Of a DNA stretch of 64,000 nucleotides, positions 8,613 to 16,550 are shown in pieces. A program made the translations under genes and the position numbers. The notes beneath the pieces were generated by a model. The model was not told where the DNA came from, ran no database searches, and was given only the letters and a program-made list of their open reading frames with translations. The stretch comes from Zunongwangia pacifica (GTDB taxonomy: Bacteria > Bacteroidota > Bacteroidia > Flavobacteriales > Flavobacteriaceae), in NCBI RefSeq assembly GCF_023499215.1, contig NZ_JAKHSK010000011.1:1-64000 (forward strand), written 5' to 3'. Numbering within the stretch: the first letter of the stretch is position 1; every line of letters begins with the position of its first letter.

Positions 8613-8751
8613 GCATTACAACGGATTGTATAAATTTAGTTGCGTGTGGCAGCCCTAAGTTAGCAAACAAACCAAGAGCGGAAAAATCCGAATGGATTTT
8701 TCCAAATAGGGAATGGCCTAGCAATTAACTTTATACGGTTTTACCTGCTGG
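8613..8751. repeat. attC-like palindrome (site B)
   Basis: Inner arms GTATAAATTTAGTTGC and, reverse-complemented, GTATAAAGTTAATTGC pair. The loop contains GGAAAAATCC-GAAT-GGATTTTTCC. The outermost bases do not pair: the left core GCATTACAACGG belongs to the gene at 8012 and the right end (CGGTTTTACC) to the gene at 8755. Mismatched outer cores with matched inner arms indicate strand exchange at the AAC/G point. Confidence 0.7.
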
Positions 8752-8754
8752 CTT

Positions 8755-9393
8755 TTATATTTTTTCATTTCCAAATTCGTTATTAAAATCCCTAACTCTT
8801 TTTTCTGGATATTCGTATTCTGCATTCATAAGCAAGTCTCTCCAATCAGTTCGAGTCAGTTCAATCATTTTTTTCAGATGATTTATGTCTTTGTTTCCAG
8901 CAAATATTAATGCTCGGACAATTCTGTGACTTCTAAATTCTTTATTGGATTTAATTAACTCTTGAATTTTCCTTTTCGCTTCTCCAGAGTTCTTTCCGTA
9001 ATCAGATTCAAGTTTTTTTATGATGTCAGCAGGATATAAATTCAGATTAAGTGTTTTTTGGTCAGAATCCAGTTCCAATTTTAAATCAGGATTTATAATT
9101 TCAATGATTTTCCCATAACCTATAATTCGACTTCCTTCGCAAAACTTAAATTCCAAATTTTTATAAAGTCGTTTTGAAAAGTATTCAGTTCCTAAAATTG
9201 CGATTTCAGCCTTTATCTTTTCTCCAGATTCAACAATTTCTTTTCCGATATAAGTTTGATTTCCAGAAGTCAAATATTCAGGATAATTGTCAAATTCAAT
9301 ATGCGGTCTGTAATTCGAATGTGCAGGTGTTTTTCTGCCACCTTGCTCTGATGTCAAAAATTCTAATTCAGCTATGAAGTCAAGTTGTTTCAC
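8755..9393 (-). CDS. EF-Tu domain-3-like protein (cassette gene)
   Basis: 212-residue cytoplasmic protein. Residues 6-105 resemble the C-terminal barrel of elongation factor Tu: LTSEQGGRKTPAHSNYRP, then a GxxI..G segment, and near the end EGSRIIGYGKIIEI, the counterpart of EGGRTVGAGVV. There is no GTPase domain, so it is a stand-alone barrel. Its C-terminal 80 residues are helical and charged with no recognised domain. Possible roles include tRNA or protein binding, or interference with translation; none is shown. Cassette cores flank it, though its private pair is poorly conserved. Confidence 0.6.
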   Translation of the reverse strand: MKQLDFIAELEFLTSEQGGRKTPAHSNYRPHIEFDNYPEYLTSGNQTYIGKEIVESGEKIKAEIAILGTEYFSKRLYKNLEFKFCEGSRIIGYGKIIEIINPDLKLELDSDQKTLNLNLYPADIIKKLESDYGKNSGEAKRKIQELIKSNKEFRSHRIVRALIFAGNKDINHLKKMIELTRTDWRDLLMNAEYEYPEKRVRDFNNEFGNEKI

Positions 9394-9407
9394 GTATTTT
9401 TTTCAGC

Positions 9408-9434
9408 TTCTGACTAACGTATTATAATGATATG
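9408..9434. other. attC-like half site left of the IS110 element (site C)
   Basis: CTTCTGACTAACGTATTATA, just upstream of the gene at 8755, carries the array's YAACG core. The gene-proximal bases TTTTTCAGCTT match those upstream of the first cassette (17253-17263). The rest of the palindrome is missing because the IS110 element begins here; part of the arm resembles the left arm of site D at 11035. Confidence 0.5.
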
Positions 9435-9438
9435 ATTA

Positions 9439-10811
9439 TTAATTTATTACAAAACCTATATCTTCATTAGTCAACCCAAATTTATCGATTTGCTTTTTAA
9501 TACGCTTTACCAGCCCCAGTTTTCTTTTCTGGTCAAGGAATAAGTAACCTTCCGGATTTATATAAGGCACGACTTTTATAACCATGTTCCAAATAATCAC
9601 GGCTAATTTTCTTGCCGTGGCACTAATAGCCGAGACCCGTCCTTTTCTAAAGTTTATTCTATGGAAAAAGTCCCGCAATGGTGTGGGGTCTTTTAAATTG
9701 CCTATGGCATTGGCAGCATTTCTAAGCGCAATTTTAAGCCGGTTGCTTCCCTTGGGGACTTTACTCGATAGTACTTTACCTTATTGTTTGGAGCCAGCCG
9801 CAACCAGCTTGCAAAGTGTTTGGCAGTTGGGAATTTCCTGATCCCTTCAATTCCTACTTCGATAATCAGTGCCAGGACTGTAGCATAGCTCATTCCCTTT
9901 ATGGCCAATAAATCTGTTCCTTCAAACATCTGGTAAGATTTTAAGTTCAGGTCGATGTCCTTGGGCGTGTTTTTATGGATCCTCTTATGGGGCTTTGGGT
10001 CAAGGTGGTGTTCCCGCTTATTATCGTCAGACCCTATGATCTCTTCCAGCATTTTTGCTATTTCTTTATCACACTGGCCTATTTTTAATTGCAGGTGATC
10101 ATAGGTTTCCAGCTCCTGCCCAAGGGCGAACAAGTAATCCTTCCTTCCATTGGATTGCAAAGCACTGGCTATTTCGGCTTCACTTTTGCGGCAATTCCCG
10201 TGGCGTAGGGAAGCAAGTTTTTGGGGATTGGTCTCTCCATTGCAGATTTCCCGTATGATCAATAAACCGGTAAGCCCACAAATGTCTTTTACCACCACAT
10301 CCAGACGAAAATTGAGCAGTCTTAGATATTTCTGCATTTTTTTGGAAGTAGAGGCGGCTGCATGCAGAAGATTGGATCTGTGCCTGCAGTAGGTGCGCAA
10401 CTGTTCAGTTTTTCCATCGGGCAGGAAACTACCGCTGAGCAGTCCCAGGGTATGCAACTTCTGGATCCACTGACAGTCCATCACATCACTCTTTTTTCCT
10501 TTGATATTCTTGGTGAATTTCCCATTGCAGAGGATGACATAGAACCCCATGGCAACCAAAACAGCATACAGGTTTTGCCAGTACGTACCGGTGCTTTCCA
10601 TAGCGACGGTTTTGATGTGTCTTTCCTTCAACCACTCAGCCATGGCAAAGAGGTCCTGGTTGAACACTCCGAACTCGCGAACATCCTGTTCGGATTGGCC
10701 AACGGCCACCCAATGAGAGCGGCTTCCAATGTCGACCCCAGCAGCGTGGGGATGGACAATTTCCATTGAAATTGATGCTTCCATAGTTTTTGAAAATTTA
10801 AATAGCTCCAA
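9439..10811 (-). pseudogene. IS110-family transposase, frameshifted
   Basis: The N-terminal DEDD domain (AGVDIGSRSHW with the first Asp, an AMESTGTYW Glu motif, then KGKKSDVMDCQW) and the start of the Transposase_20 domain (FEGTDLLAIKGMSYATVLAL) are in one frame ending at 9702. The family's conserved end (VLSSKVPKGSNRLKIALRNA and on to the stop at 9439) continues in another frame. The break is at about 9768-9780, where the expected NNKVxGGKVLSSK reads NNKVK. An ancestral GGTA...GGTA direct repeat collapsing by about 10 bases would explain it. The usual catalytic Ser region of the C-terminal domain is therefore out of frame and the protein is probably inactive. Confidence 0.8.
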
Positions 10812-11030
10812 GGAGATGTGCTTTTGGCTAGTAAATATTCTGATCGGGGTTCCTGAATGATCAGGACCGCCACTGGAGTCACCGCAAACATCTCAACCAG
10901 GATTGCGCACGTGCTCCCCAAAGGGGCAACAGTTTGAAAATCGGTCTTGCAAAGAGCTCAACTAATTTAGGAAATAATGGAATGAAAAACGTTAGCTGGG
11001 GGAGTTAATGGTGTGGTATAGGGAGGATTG
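10812..11030 (-). ncRNA. Candidate bridge/seek RNA region of the IS110 element
   Basis: Non-coding stretch immediately upstream of the transposase start, where IS110-group elements encode the RNA that pairs with target and donor DNA. It contains possible stems, for example GTGCTCCCC-AAA-GGGGCAAC near 10911-10928. I could not assign target- and donor-binding loops by eye. Placement is from family knowledge; the structure is not demonstrated. Confidence 0.35.
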
Positions 11031-11034
11031 CAGG

Positions 11035-11149
11035 TAACTGTCAACTAAAATGAGTATGCGCCCCAGTTGCTAGAAGCACTGAGATTTCTGATTTCAAACA
11101 TCCTATCAAAGAGCTCAGTTCGCATATTCATTTTAGTATCTGTTATGAT
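11035..11149. repeat. attC-like palindrome (site D)
   Basis: Left arm 11035-11060 (TAACTGTCAACTAAAATGAG then TATGCG) pairs with the right arm 11121-11145 (CGCATATTCATTTTAGTATC then TGTTA) with about 20 matches over 25 positions. The right core GTTATGATC lies next to the stop of the gene at 11153 and is the partner of GATTACAAC on that gene's other side. Confidence 0.7.
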
Positions 11150-11152
11150 CTT

Positions 11153-12079
11153 TTAGTCGTTTTTCAAGGCGTTAAGTTCCTTTTCAAGTTGTTCAATTTT
11201 AGCCTGTTGAGCTTGATTCTGCTTGTTCTGCTCGATCAAATACAGCGTTAGTTCCTCGATCTTCTGAAGAAGTTTAGCATCCATCTCTCCTAAGTTGATA
11301 CCATTCTCGGTTACCTCAGCTTCATTTGGAATTTCAGGGAGATGACCTTTCTCCACTATGTGTTCTTCTACTTCCTCAAGAGTTCGCAGGTTATAATCGT
11401 TCTCGAAAACAAAATCAGACCAGCCACTAGCTTCAACTTTTATTTCCCTTGCTCCAATAGAACCTTCAACTGCAAGTTTGTGAGAACCAGTTGTAAAAGT
11501 ACCTATTCCAATATTACCTCCTTGAAATATTGACATTGCTGTTGTTAATGATTCAGAACCGAGCTCTGAGTACGAACCGACATTAAAGTCTAAATGACCT
11601 ACGCCACCAGTTTGTGACATTTCAATATGGGCAGGATAAAAGGTTGCGTTTGTTCCAGTCCATCTGTAAAATTTTAATGCTGGGTTTGCGGTGCTGGATC
11701 CATAGCCGAGTAAAAATTTAGCTTGATTACTATTTTCAGAATATTCCCATTTAAAACCACTAGATCCGATTAAATGCATGTTTGATTCAGGAGAAATTGT
11801 ACCGATTCCGACAAGCCCATTACTCGAAATATGAAACCTATTGGTTGCATTTGTTCGAAGAGTCAATCCAGTATTAATCATTGACCCTACCATTAAAGTA
11901 TTACTTGGGTCTATTTCAAACCGTGCAATTAATGAGCCGTCTCTTAACACATCTAATCCTTTCTTCCAGCCAGTTCCGCTATGATTTGCTATAAATTTCC
12001 CGTCGTTTATCTGATAATCTTGCGCATTCAAGTTATAGCAGGTTATCAAAATTAATATTAGTGATTTGAGTATTTTCAT
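11153..12079 (-). CDS. Secreted tail-fibre/S74-like protein with C-terminal coiled coil (cassette gene)
   Basis: 308 residues with a signal peptide (1-19). The N-terminal half has repeated VGIGT/IGIGT turns typical of trimeric beta-solenoid fibres. Residues about 215-285 have the conserved segment EASGWSDFVF...LEEVEEHI..KGHLPEIP, then GINLGEMDAKLLQKIEELTL, common at the C-terminus of Bacteroidota tail-fibre-like surface proteins and related to the S74 chaperone module. A Gln/Glu-rich coiled coil closes the protein. It probably forms extracellular trimers. It is flanked by the inverted core pair GTTATGATC/GATTACAAC. Confidence 0.75.
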   Translation of the reverse strand: MKILKSLILILITCYNLNAQDYQINDGKFIANHSGTGWKKGLDVLRDGSLIARFEIDPSNTLMVGSMINTGLTLRTNATNRFHISSNGLVGIGTISPESNMHLIGSSGFKWEYSENSNQAKFLLGYGSSTANPALKFYRWTGTNATFYPAHIEMSQTGGVGHLDFNVGSYSELGSESLTTAMSIFQGGNIGIGTFTTGSHKLAVEGSIGAREIKVEASGWSDFVFENDYNLRTLEEVEEHIVEKGHLPEIPNEAEVTENGINLGEMDAKLLQKIEELTLYLIEQNKQNQAQQAKIEQLEKELNALKND

Positions 12080-12101
12080 TTTATTCGATTTAGGTGAAAT
12101 T

Positions 12102-12228
12102 GATTACAACGGTTTGCATATGGCTTGTGGCGGTTTAGAAGCACTTTCCTGTCCATCGAAACCAAAGCTGGCTGTGAAGCAAAAACCTTGCTGGCAGCTT
12201 TTCACCCGCCATAAGCTATATGCGTTGT
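12102..12228. repeat. attC-like palindrome split by a group II intron (site E)
   Basis: Left arm 12102-12133: core GATTACAACG, a bulged GTTT, then CATATGGCTTGTGGCGG. Right arm 12206-12228: CCGCCATAAGCTATATG then CGTTGT. Inner arms pair almost perfectly. The right core would continue AGCACG but these bases now lie at 12886, on the other side of the intron. Internal pairing AAAGCTGG...CTGGCAGCTTTT is also possible. Confidence 0.75.
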
Positions 12229-12885
12229 GTGTGCCCAGCATGGGCATCTTTATCATATCTAAGATATGATATTAATCTAGAGGGTGCAAGTCCCTTATGG
12301 GCAGGGGTGACGCCTTGAACCATTAGTAAGCCGCAAGGTTGTTATCTGTGAAGATAGAACTGAAGGAAGCGGGACTACAAACCCTGGTACTGACGAACAG
12401 GAACCGGATAAGAGGCTATAAGGTTGGATGAACAAGCACATCATTGTGAAGTCCTAAACGTTTCTTTGGAAATGAATACCGAAGTAGTAGATCCGGCAGG
12501 AATCAGGGGAAAAAAGATATCCTTACCTGGGGAGGTCTCCATAACCACGGCGTGGTATAGTGGAGAAGTCAGCAGAGGTCATAGTACCCATAGGGAACGA
12601 GGTGCAGCAAACTGCATAGGTCTCACAAATGGGAAAGGACTGAACATAATCCTTTCGGAAATTAGAATAGGAGCATTGTTTTTCATTCATTGGGTGACCG
12701 AATCCCAAGAAAATCTGTAGCCTATTCATAAAGTACGAAATAGTTTCAATTGGTGTAAAGAGCGAGTGAAAAGATGGATTATGAACCGCAGTACCTGCCT
12801 GCCGCAGGCAGGTACGAGACCCGTATGTACGGTGGTGTGAGAGGCGCACTCCGTCAGTTACTGGCGGAGCCATCTACTCGATTGT
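12229..12885 (+). mobile_element. Group II intron without reverse transcriptase, domain V disrupted
   Basis: Starts GTGTGCCCAGCATGGGC and contains the domain I elements GAGGGTGCAAGTCCCTTATG and GGAACCGGATAAGAGGCTA, then GAAGTCAGCAGAGGTCATAG. It ends with a domain V (ACCGCAGTA..., ...TACGAGACCCGTATG, TACGGTGGT, 12785-12836) and domain VI (GTGAGAGGCGCACTCCG... CTACTCGAT). No reverse transcriptase is encoded: only about 200 bases separate domain I-III and domain V. A 19-bp GC-rich palindrome (12794-12812) splits domain V. Either 12227-12883 or 12229-12885 restores the same joined sequence GCGTTGTAGCACG, the cassette core of the gene at 12895. Orientation is opposite to the cassette genes. Confidence 0.75.
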
Positions 12886-12894
12886 AGCACGTTT

Positions 12895-13515
12895 TTATTT
12901 TATTTTTTCTTTGTCCACGAGCTTTGAAAGGTTCGTGTGATAATACTGTTTTACATCTGTCTTGTCTTCAGGGACTATTTCAAATGACTTTGATTTAATT
13001 TCAATTTGATTTTTTAAGGTTGCCGAAGTTCCTAATCCGAAAAATGACGAATTATTGAATCCTACCAATTGTTCTTCTAAATTCTTACCGTTAACGTCTA
13101 CCACGATTGGTTTTGAATAAGTATGATTGAATGTCCATTCGTTCAAGTATCCGATTCCATTTGAGTCTACTGTCAAAATGTTTTCTGTCACATTCGATTT
13201 TATGAGACTGACTTGACCCGTATAATTCTCGGGCACGACAATTTTCAAGGTCGGTGAGTAGAGTTGGTAGTGAAAAACAGAAAAAACTATGGCTGTTATC
13301 GTGAAATAGATTGTCCAAAAAGGAAGTTCTTTTGAAATCAATTTGGTCAACCAAGTCAAGATTAGTCCGCCAACCAAAATTAGAGTGATTATCATTCCAC
13401 CTAAAAACAGTCCTGACAGAAACACTCCGCTTGAAACTTCTGTCAACTTGTAAATCAAAGTCGCTAAAAGTCCCAATGAAATTAGTCCTGTCACTATTTT
13501 CAAATTTCGGTTCAT
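12895..13515 (-). CDS. Membrane protein of unknown function (cassette gene)
   Basis: 206 residues with three predicted membrane segments (about 7-23, 30-54 and 66-83) followed by a soluble C-terminal domain of about 120 residues rich in beta-strand patterns. No domain recognised. The private core pair around it is GTTGTAGCAC (split by the intron) and, on the other side, GTGTTACAAC. Its stop is four bases from the left core, the spacing typical of this array. Confidence 0.6.
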   Translation of the reverse strand: MNRNLKIVTGLISLGLLATLIYKLTEVSSGVFLSGLFLGGMIITLILVGGLILTWLTKLISKELPFWTIYFTITAIVFSVFHYQLYSPTLKIVVPENYTGQVSLIKSNVTENILTVDSNGIGYLNEWTFNHTYSKPIVVDVNGKNLEEQLVGFNNSSFFGLGTSATLKNQIEIKSKSFEIVPEDKTDVKQYYHTNLSKLVDKEKIK

Positions 13516-13520
13516 TTTAA

Positions 13521-13548
13521 TGTGTTACAACGATAGCCATAAAAATAG
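13521..13548. other. attC-like half site left of the IS1182-type element (site F)
   Basis: TGTGTTACAACGATAGCCAT, the upstream core of the gene at 12895. Only the left arm remains, because the IS begins within about 20 bases. The right-hand partner core of the next gene is at 15194-15204. Confidence 0.55.
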
Positions 13549-15107
13549 TGTTTCTTTTGGGATATAAGGGTTTGGAAACATTATTTTTATGGCCTGTTAG
13601 GGGACGTTTTTTTTCCCAACAATTGGTTTTGGAGGTGCTTGGTAAGGAAAAAATCTCCGGTTTTCTCTACGAACTCACCCGTGTTTTCTACGGTAGCAGC
13701 GGTCAGAAGAGTATTGATCCCATCGTGTTTTTTAAGCTTTGTTTGGTGGGTTATTTAGAGGATATCATCAGCGACCGTAAGCTTATCGAGCATTGCAGTA
13801 TGCGACTGGATATCCTGTATTTTATAGGCTATGATATTGATGAGGAGTTGCCCTGGCATTCAACCATCAGCCGCACGCGGCAGTTGTTCCCTGAAGATGT
13901 GTTTGAATCGGTTTTTACTAAAGTGTTCACGCTTTGTGTAGAAGCCGGGATGGTGAGCGGACATACCCAGGCTATCGACAGTGCCCCGGTAAAGGCCAAC
14001 GCTTCGATGGACACTCTGGAACTAAAAGTACCTGAGGAAGAACTGGAATCTCACCTGCGTAGGGTTCGTCACATCAGCGCTATGGATAAAGAACAGCCCT
14101 TTCGCAAAAGCAAAGAGGATAAATCAGACAAAGGTCAACGCAGCATAACTGCCAATGAGCAGGAACTACAGGCTATTACTACCCGTAACAAGCGTTGGAG
14201 CAAAGATCAGGATCAACGTCCGGGAGCCGGGAACAAAGGCAGTAAATACACCAGCAATAAAACCCATTACAGTCCTAGCGATCCTGATGCACGCATCAGT
14301 GTTAAACCGGGCAAGGCCAGAAAACTCAATTACCTGAGTCAACTTAGTGTAGATACGGGCCATCACGTGATCACCGACATCAAAGCTTACCACGCCGATG
14401 GTAAAGACAATCAACAACTTCCCGATATTGTAAAACGGGTAAAGCGACGCTTGTGGCAACAAGGTCTAGTCTGGGAGAACTGTGTGGCAGACACGGGATA
14501 TAGCAGCGGAGAGAACTACGCCTTCTTAGAGCGTCAGGGACTCAAGAGTTTTATACCTGCCCACGGCACCTTTAAAGGCGGGCCTGATGGATTTATGTAT
14601 GTTGAAGATCAAGATCATTACCTGTGCCCACAGGGCAAGATCATCCCGTTTACCAAGGAGTTCAACGATTACAGGACAGGTACCCGCAAGAAAGAATACC
14701 GTGCCCGCAAGCACGTGTGTATTGACTGCCCAATACGCAGCAGCTGTCTGGGCAAAAGCGCACAGGAAAAGAAGTTTAGCGTTACTTATTACCGGGCAGA
14801 ATACCAGCGCAACATCGCCCGGGTAGAAAGCCCTCAGGGCAGGTATATGAAAGGCAAACGGCAAAGCACGGTAGAGCCCGTCTTTGGAACCTTGACCCAG
14901 TTTATAGGATTAAGGAAGGTAAATACCGTAGGACTAAAACAAGCCAACAAGTGTATGCAACTGTCCGCCATCGCCTACAACATTAAGAAGTACCTCAAAT
15001 TCACTCAAAAACGGGTGAAAAGTGGGGCAGGAATGCTCGGCTTGTATTTTAGACTAAAAACAGCCCTAAAAGAGGTGTTTAAATCAATGCAAACGACCGT
15101 TCATTAA
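13548..15107 (+). CDS. IS1182-family transposase
   Basis: 519-residue DDE transposase. The N-terminal DUF772-type region has SIDPIVFFKLCLVGYLEDI; the catalytic core contains IDSAPVKANAS (first Asp), VDTGHHVITDIKAY and VADTGYSSGEN (second Asp); a Cys-rich insert CIDCPIRSSC follows; and the C-terminal STVEPVFGTLTQF carries the catalytic Glu, then NIKKYLKF. Length and domain order are normal. The extreme N-terminus is less typical and the true start could be slightly different. GC content is higher than in the flanking cassette genes, consistent with a recent arrival. Confidence 0.88.
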   Translation: MFLLGYKGLETLFLWPVRGRFFSQQLVLEVLGKEKISGFLYELTRVFYGSSGQKSIDPIVFFKLCLVGYLEDIISDRKLIEHCSMRLDILYFIGYDIDEELPWHSTISRTRQLFPEDVFESVFTKVFTLCVEAGMVSGHTQAIDSAPVKANASMDTLELKVPEEELESHLRRVRHISAMDKEQPFRKSKEDKSDKGQRSITANEQELQAITTRNKRWSKDQDQRPGAGNKGSKYTSNKTHYSPSDPDARISVKPGKARKLNYLSQLSVDTGHHVITDIKAYHADGKDNQQLPDIVKRVKRRLWQQGLVWENCVADTGYSSGENYAFLERQGLKSFIPAHGTFKGGPDGFMYVEDQDHYLCPQGKIIPFTKEFNDYRTGTRKKEYRARKHVCIDCPIRSSCLGKSAQEKKFSVTYYRAEYQRNIARVESPQGRYMKGKRQSTVEPVFGTLTQFIGLRKVNTVGLKQANKCMQLSAIAYNIKKYLKFTQKRVKSGAGMLGLYFRLKTALKEVFKSMQTTVH

Positions 15108-15172
15108 ACGGTATTAGACTAGAAAACCGCTTAAGAGCGGTTTAAATAAGTGAGATTTTCTAAGAATTAGAG

Positions 15173-15190
15173 GCTTGTGCAACGGTTACC
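15173..15190 (+). repeat. 18-bp motif, copy 1 (right end of the complete IS1182-type element)
   Basis: GCTTGTGCAACGGTTACC. It is followed by TTT and then by the cassette core GTTACCACACG (15194-15204) of the gene at 15207, the same three-base spacing as in the copies at 7978 and 6611. Confidence 0.7.
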
Positions 15191-15206
15191 TTTGTTACCA
15201 CACGTT

Positions 15207-16394
15207 TTATTTTTTAAAGTTTTCATAATATGTTCCATTCGGATTTAGATTAAAGAATTCAAAAATGTCCTTTTTAGCACTTATGTTTTTTGGATTCCTC
15301 AAGTCAGCTTCCAATTCGTAAAATTCGGATTCCCAATATGGTTGATTAGAATTTGTTTTGATACAATTCTCTAATGTCTCTTTGTGAAAATTTACAGTAG
15401 CTCCAATCGATTCCACTCTATAAGGATTTGACTTTAATATTTTTTCCCAACTTTTGGCATTTTTGTCTGGATTTTCAATCGCTAAATGCTTGTTGTATTT
15501 TTTTGTTGTGGTTTCTTTAAAAATAAGTCCATATTGCAAATAAACGGTATCAAAATCTCCGTAATGAATGCTTTTGGAATAAGAAATAGGAAAATCAAAT
15601 TCTGATTCCGATAGAGGTTGGTTTCCAATTACCTCATAGTCTCCGTAGAACAAAACATTGTCCATAATATATTGAGCAGGAATTGACTTTTTTGTTTTAA
15701 GTTCTTCTAAATCGGTTTCTTTAGTTGGGCTTATGAAATGGTAAACTTTAATGACAAGAGGTTGAGTCATAAGGTTCATTATTCCGTAATTTTTATTTGC
15801 CTTAAACTTTGAATCCTTTCTTAAAGGTCTCAAATCGAAAATCAATCGTCCAAATCCATAATTTCGTCTGTCAACTTTGAAAGCAAAGAAGTCACCTGCT
15901 TTTAGCTTTATCCTTTTTCTTTTTTTTGAAGAGAATTGTTCGATTGATTTCAGGTCTTCTGAATTTGAGTTTCTTATGAAATCATTGAGCCAATTTTTTA
16001 AATCCGAAATATCTTTAAACTTTATATTCTCAAAATGAGTTGAGTAAAATGTGTTTTGAGTTGTGTGGTTTCCGATTGTTATTCCACTAATCCCAAAATC
16101 GAAATAAGTGCCAATTGGTGTTTTTGATTCTAATGTTGAAGAAGTCAGTTTCTTTGCTTTTCCTTTTTGAGTTTTTGGAAGCAGAAATTCTCGGTTTTCA
16201 GTTTCCTCATTATATTGAATTTCTGAATATTTTAATTCAGTTGAAATCACTTGTTTTCGGATAGTATTTTTATCAAAGTATAAAATTGAACTTGGGCGAT
16301 AAGAATCCCCTTGAAGTGTGACTTTTTCCCAATTATTTGCAACTAATTCTAAACCTAAATATTTGCGTTGTTCATTGTTTAATTCAAAAGTCAT
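15207..16394 (-). CDS. Imm26-like protein (cassette gene)
   Basis: 395 residues, cytoplasmic. Residues about 165-275 match the outline of the Imm26 immunity family: KLKAGDFFAFKVDRRNYGFG then RLIFDLRPLR, followed by a VYHF segment and YIMDNVLFYGDYEVIGNQPL. Imm26 proteins protect against polymorphic toxins; here no toxin gene is adjacent, so this may be an orphan immunity gene stored in the array. The N-terminal third is unassigned. The gene is bracketed by a perfect inverted pair GTTACCACAC (15194 side and 16409 side). Confidence 0.6.
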   Translation of the reverse strand: MTFELNNEQRKYLGLELVANNWEKVTLQGDSYRPSSILYFDKNTIRKQVISTELKYSEIQYNEETENREFLLPKTQKGKAKKLTSSTLESKTPIGTYFDFGISGITIGNHTTQNTFYSTHFENIKFKDISDLKNWLNDFIRNSNSEDLKSIEQFSSKKRKRIKLKAGDFFAFKVDRRNYGFGRLIFDLRPLRKDSKFKANKNYGIMNLMTQPLVIKVYHFISPTKETDLEELKTKKSIPAQYIMDNVLFYGDYEVIGNQPLSESEFDFPISYSKSIHYGDFDTVYLQYGLIFKETTTKKYNKHLAIENPDKNAKSWEKILKSNPYRVESIGATVNFHKETLENCIKTNSNQPYWESEFYELEADLRNPKNISAKKDIFEFFNLNPNGTYYENFKK

Positions 16395-16408
16395 ATGGTT
16401 TTCTCAAA

Positions 16409-16548
16409 TGTGTGGTAACGGCCCTGGCTATGGCAAGTGCGGGATTTTGAAACCGCTTTCTTGTCCGCTAGACCGAATGTTATTTAGTTTAATATCTTCA
16501 TTTTTAAGCAGTCAGCCCGCATTTGCTATAGCCGATGTTGGCAACTGG
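16409..16548. repeat. attC-like palindrome (site H)
   Basis: The clearest site in the array. Left arm: core TGTGGTAACG, bulge GCCCT, then GGCTATGGCAAGTGCGGG. Right arm: CCCGCATTTGCTATAGCC then GATGTTGGCAAC. The inner arms pair at 16 of 18 positions, while the outer cores do not pair with each other. Instead each pairs with the far side of its own gene (15207 and 16551). Confidence 0.8.
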
Positions 16549-16550
16549 CT

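Larger units (their letters stand above)
9435..11030 (-). mobile_element. IS110-family insertion sequence (approximate limits)
   Basis: Contains a frameshifted DEDD transposase and about 220 bases of non-coding DNA upstream of it. In IS110-group elements the non-coding end 5' of the transposase gene encodes the guide (bridge) RNA; the long 5' and very short 3' flanks here fit that group rather than IS1111. No terminal inverted repeats were seen, as expected. It lies between an orphan cassette half site (9408) and a complete palindrome (11035). Confidence 0.65.
13533..15190 (+). mobile_element. IS1182-type insertion sequence (left limit approximate)
   Basis: Complete element with one transposase gene, a short stem-loop after the stop (AAACCGCT-TAAG-AGCGGTTT, 15124-15143) and the right terminal motif GCTTGTGCAACGGTTACC (15173-15190). 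The right end matches the remnant at 7781-7995. The left end was not resolved because no clear inverted copy of the right end is visible; it must lie between the half site at 13521 and the transposase start. Confidence 0.7.

Noticed and set aside
10055-10769. Several open frames antisense to the IS110 transposase
   Set aside because: They mirror the codon pattern of the transposase on the other strand and have no start context or recognisable product.
12424-12720. 98-residue open frame on the + strand
   Set aside because: Lies across structured domains of the group II intron; the composition follows the ribozyme sequence and there is no reverse transcriptase motif.
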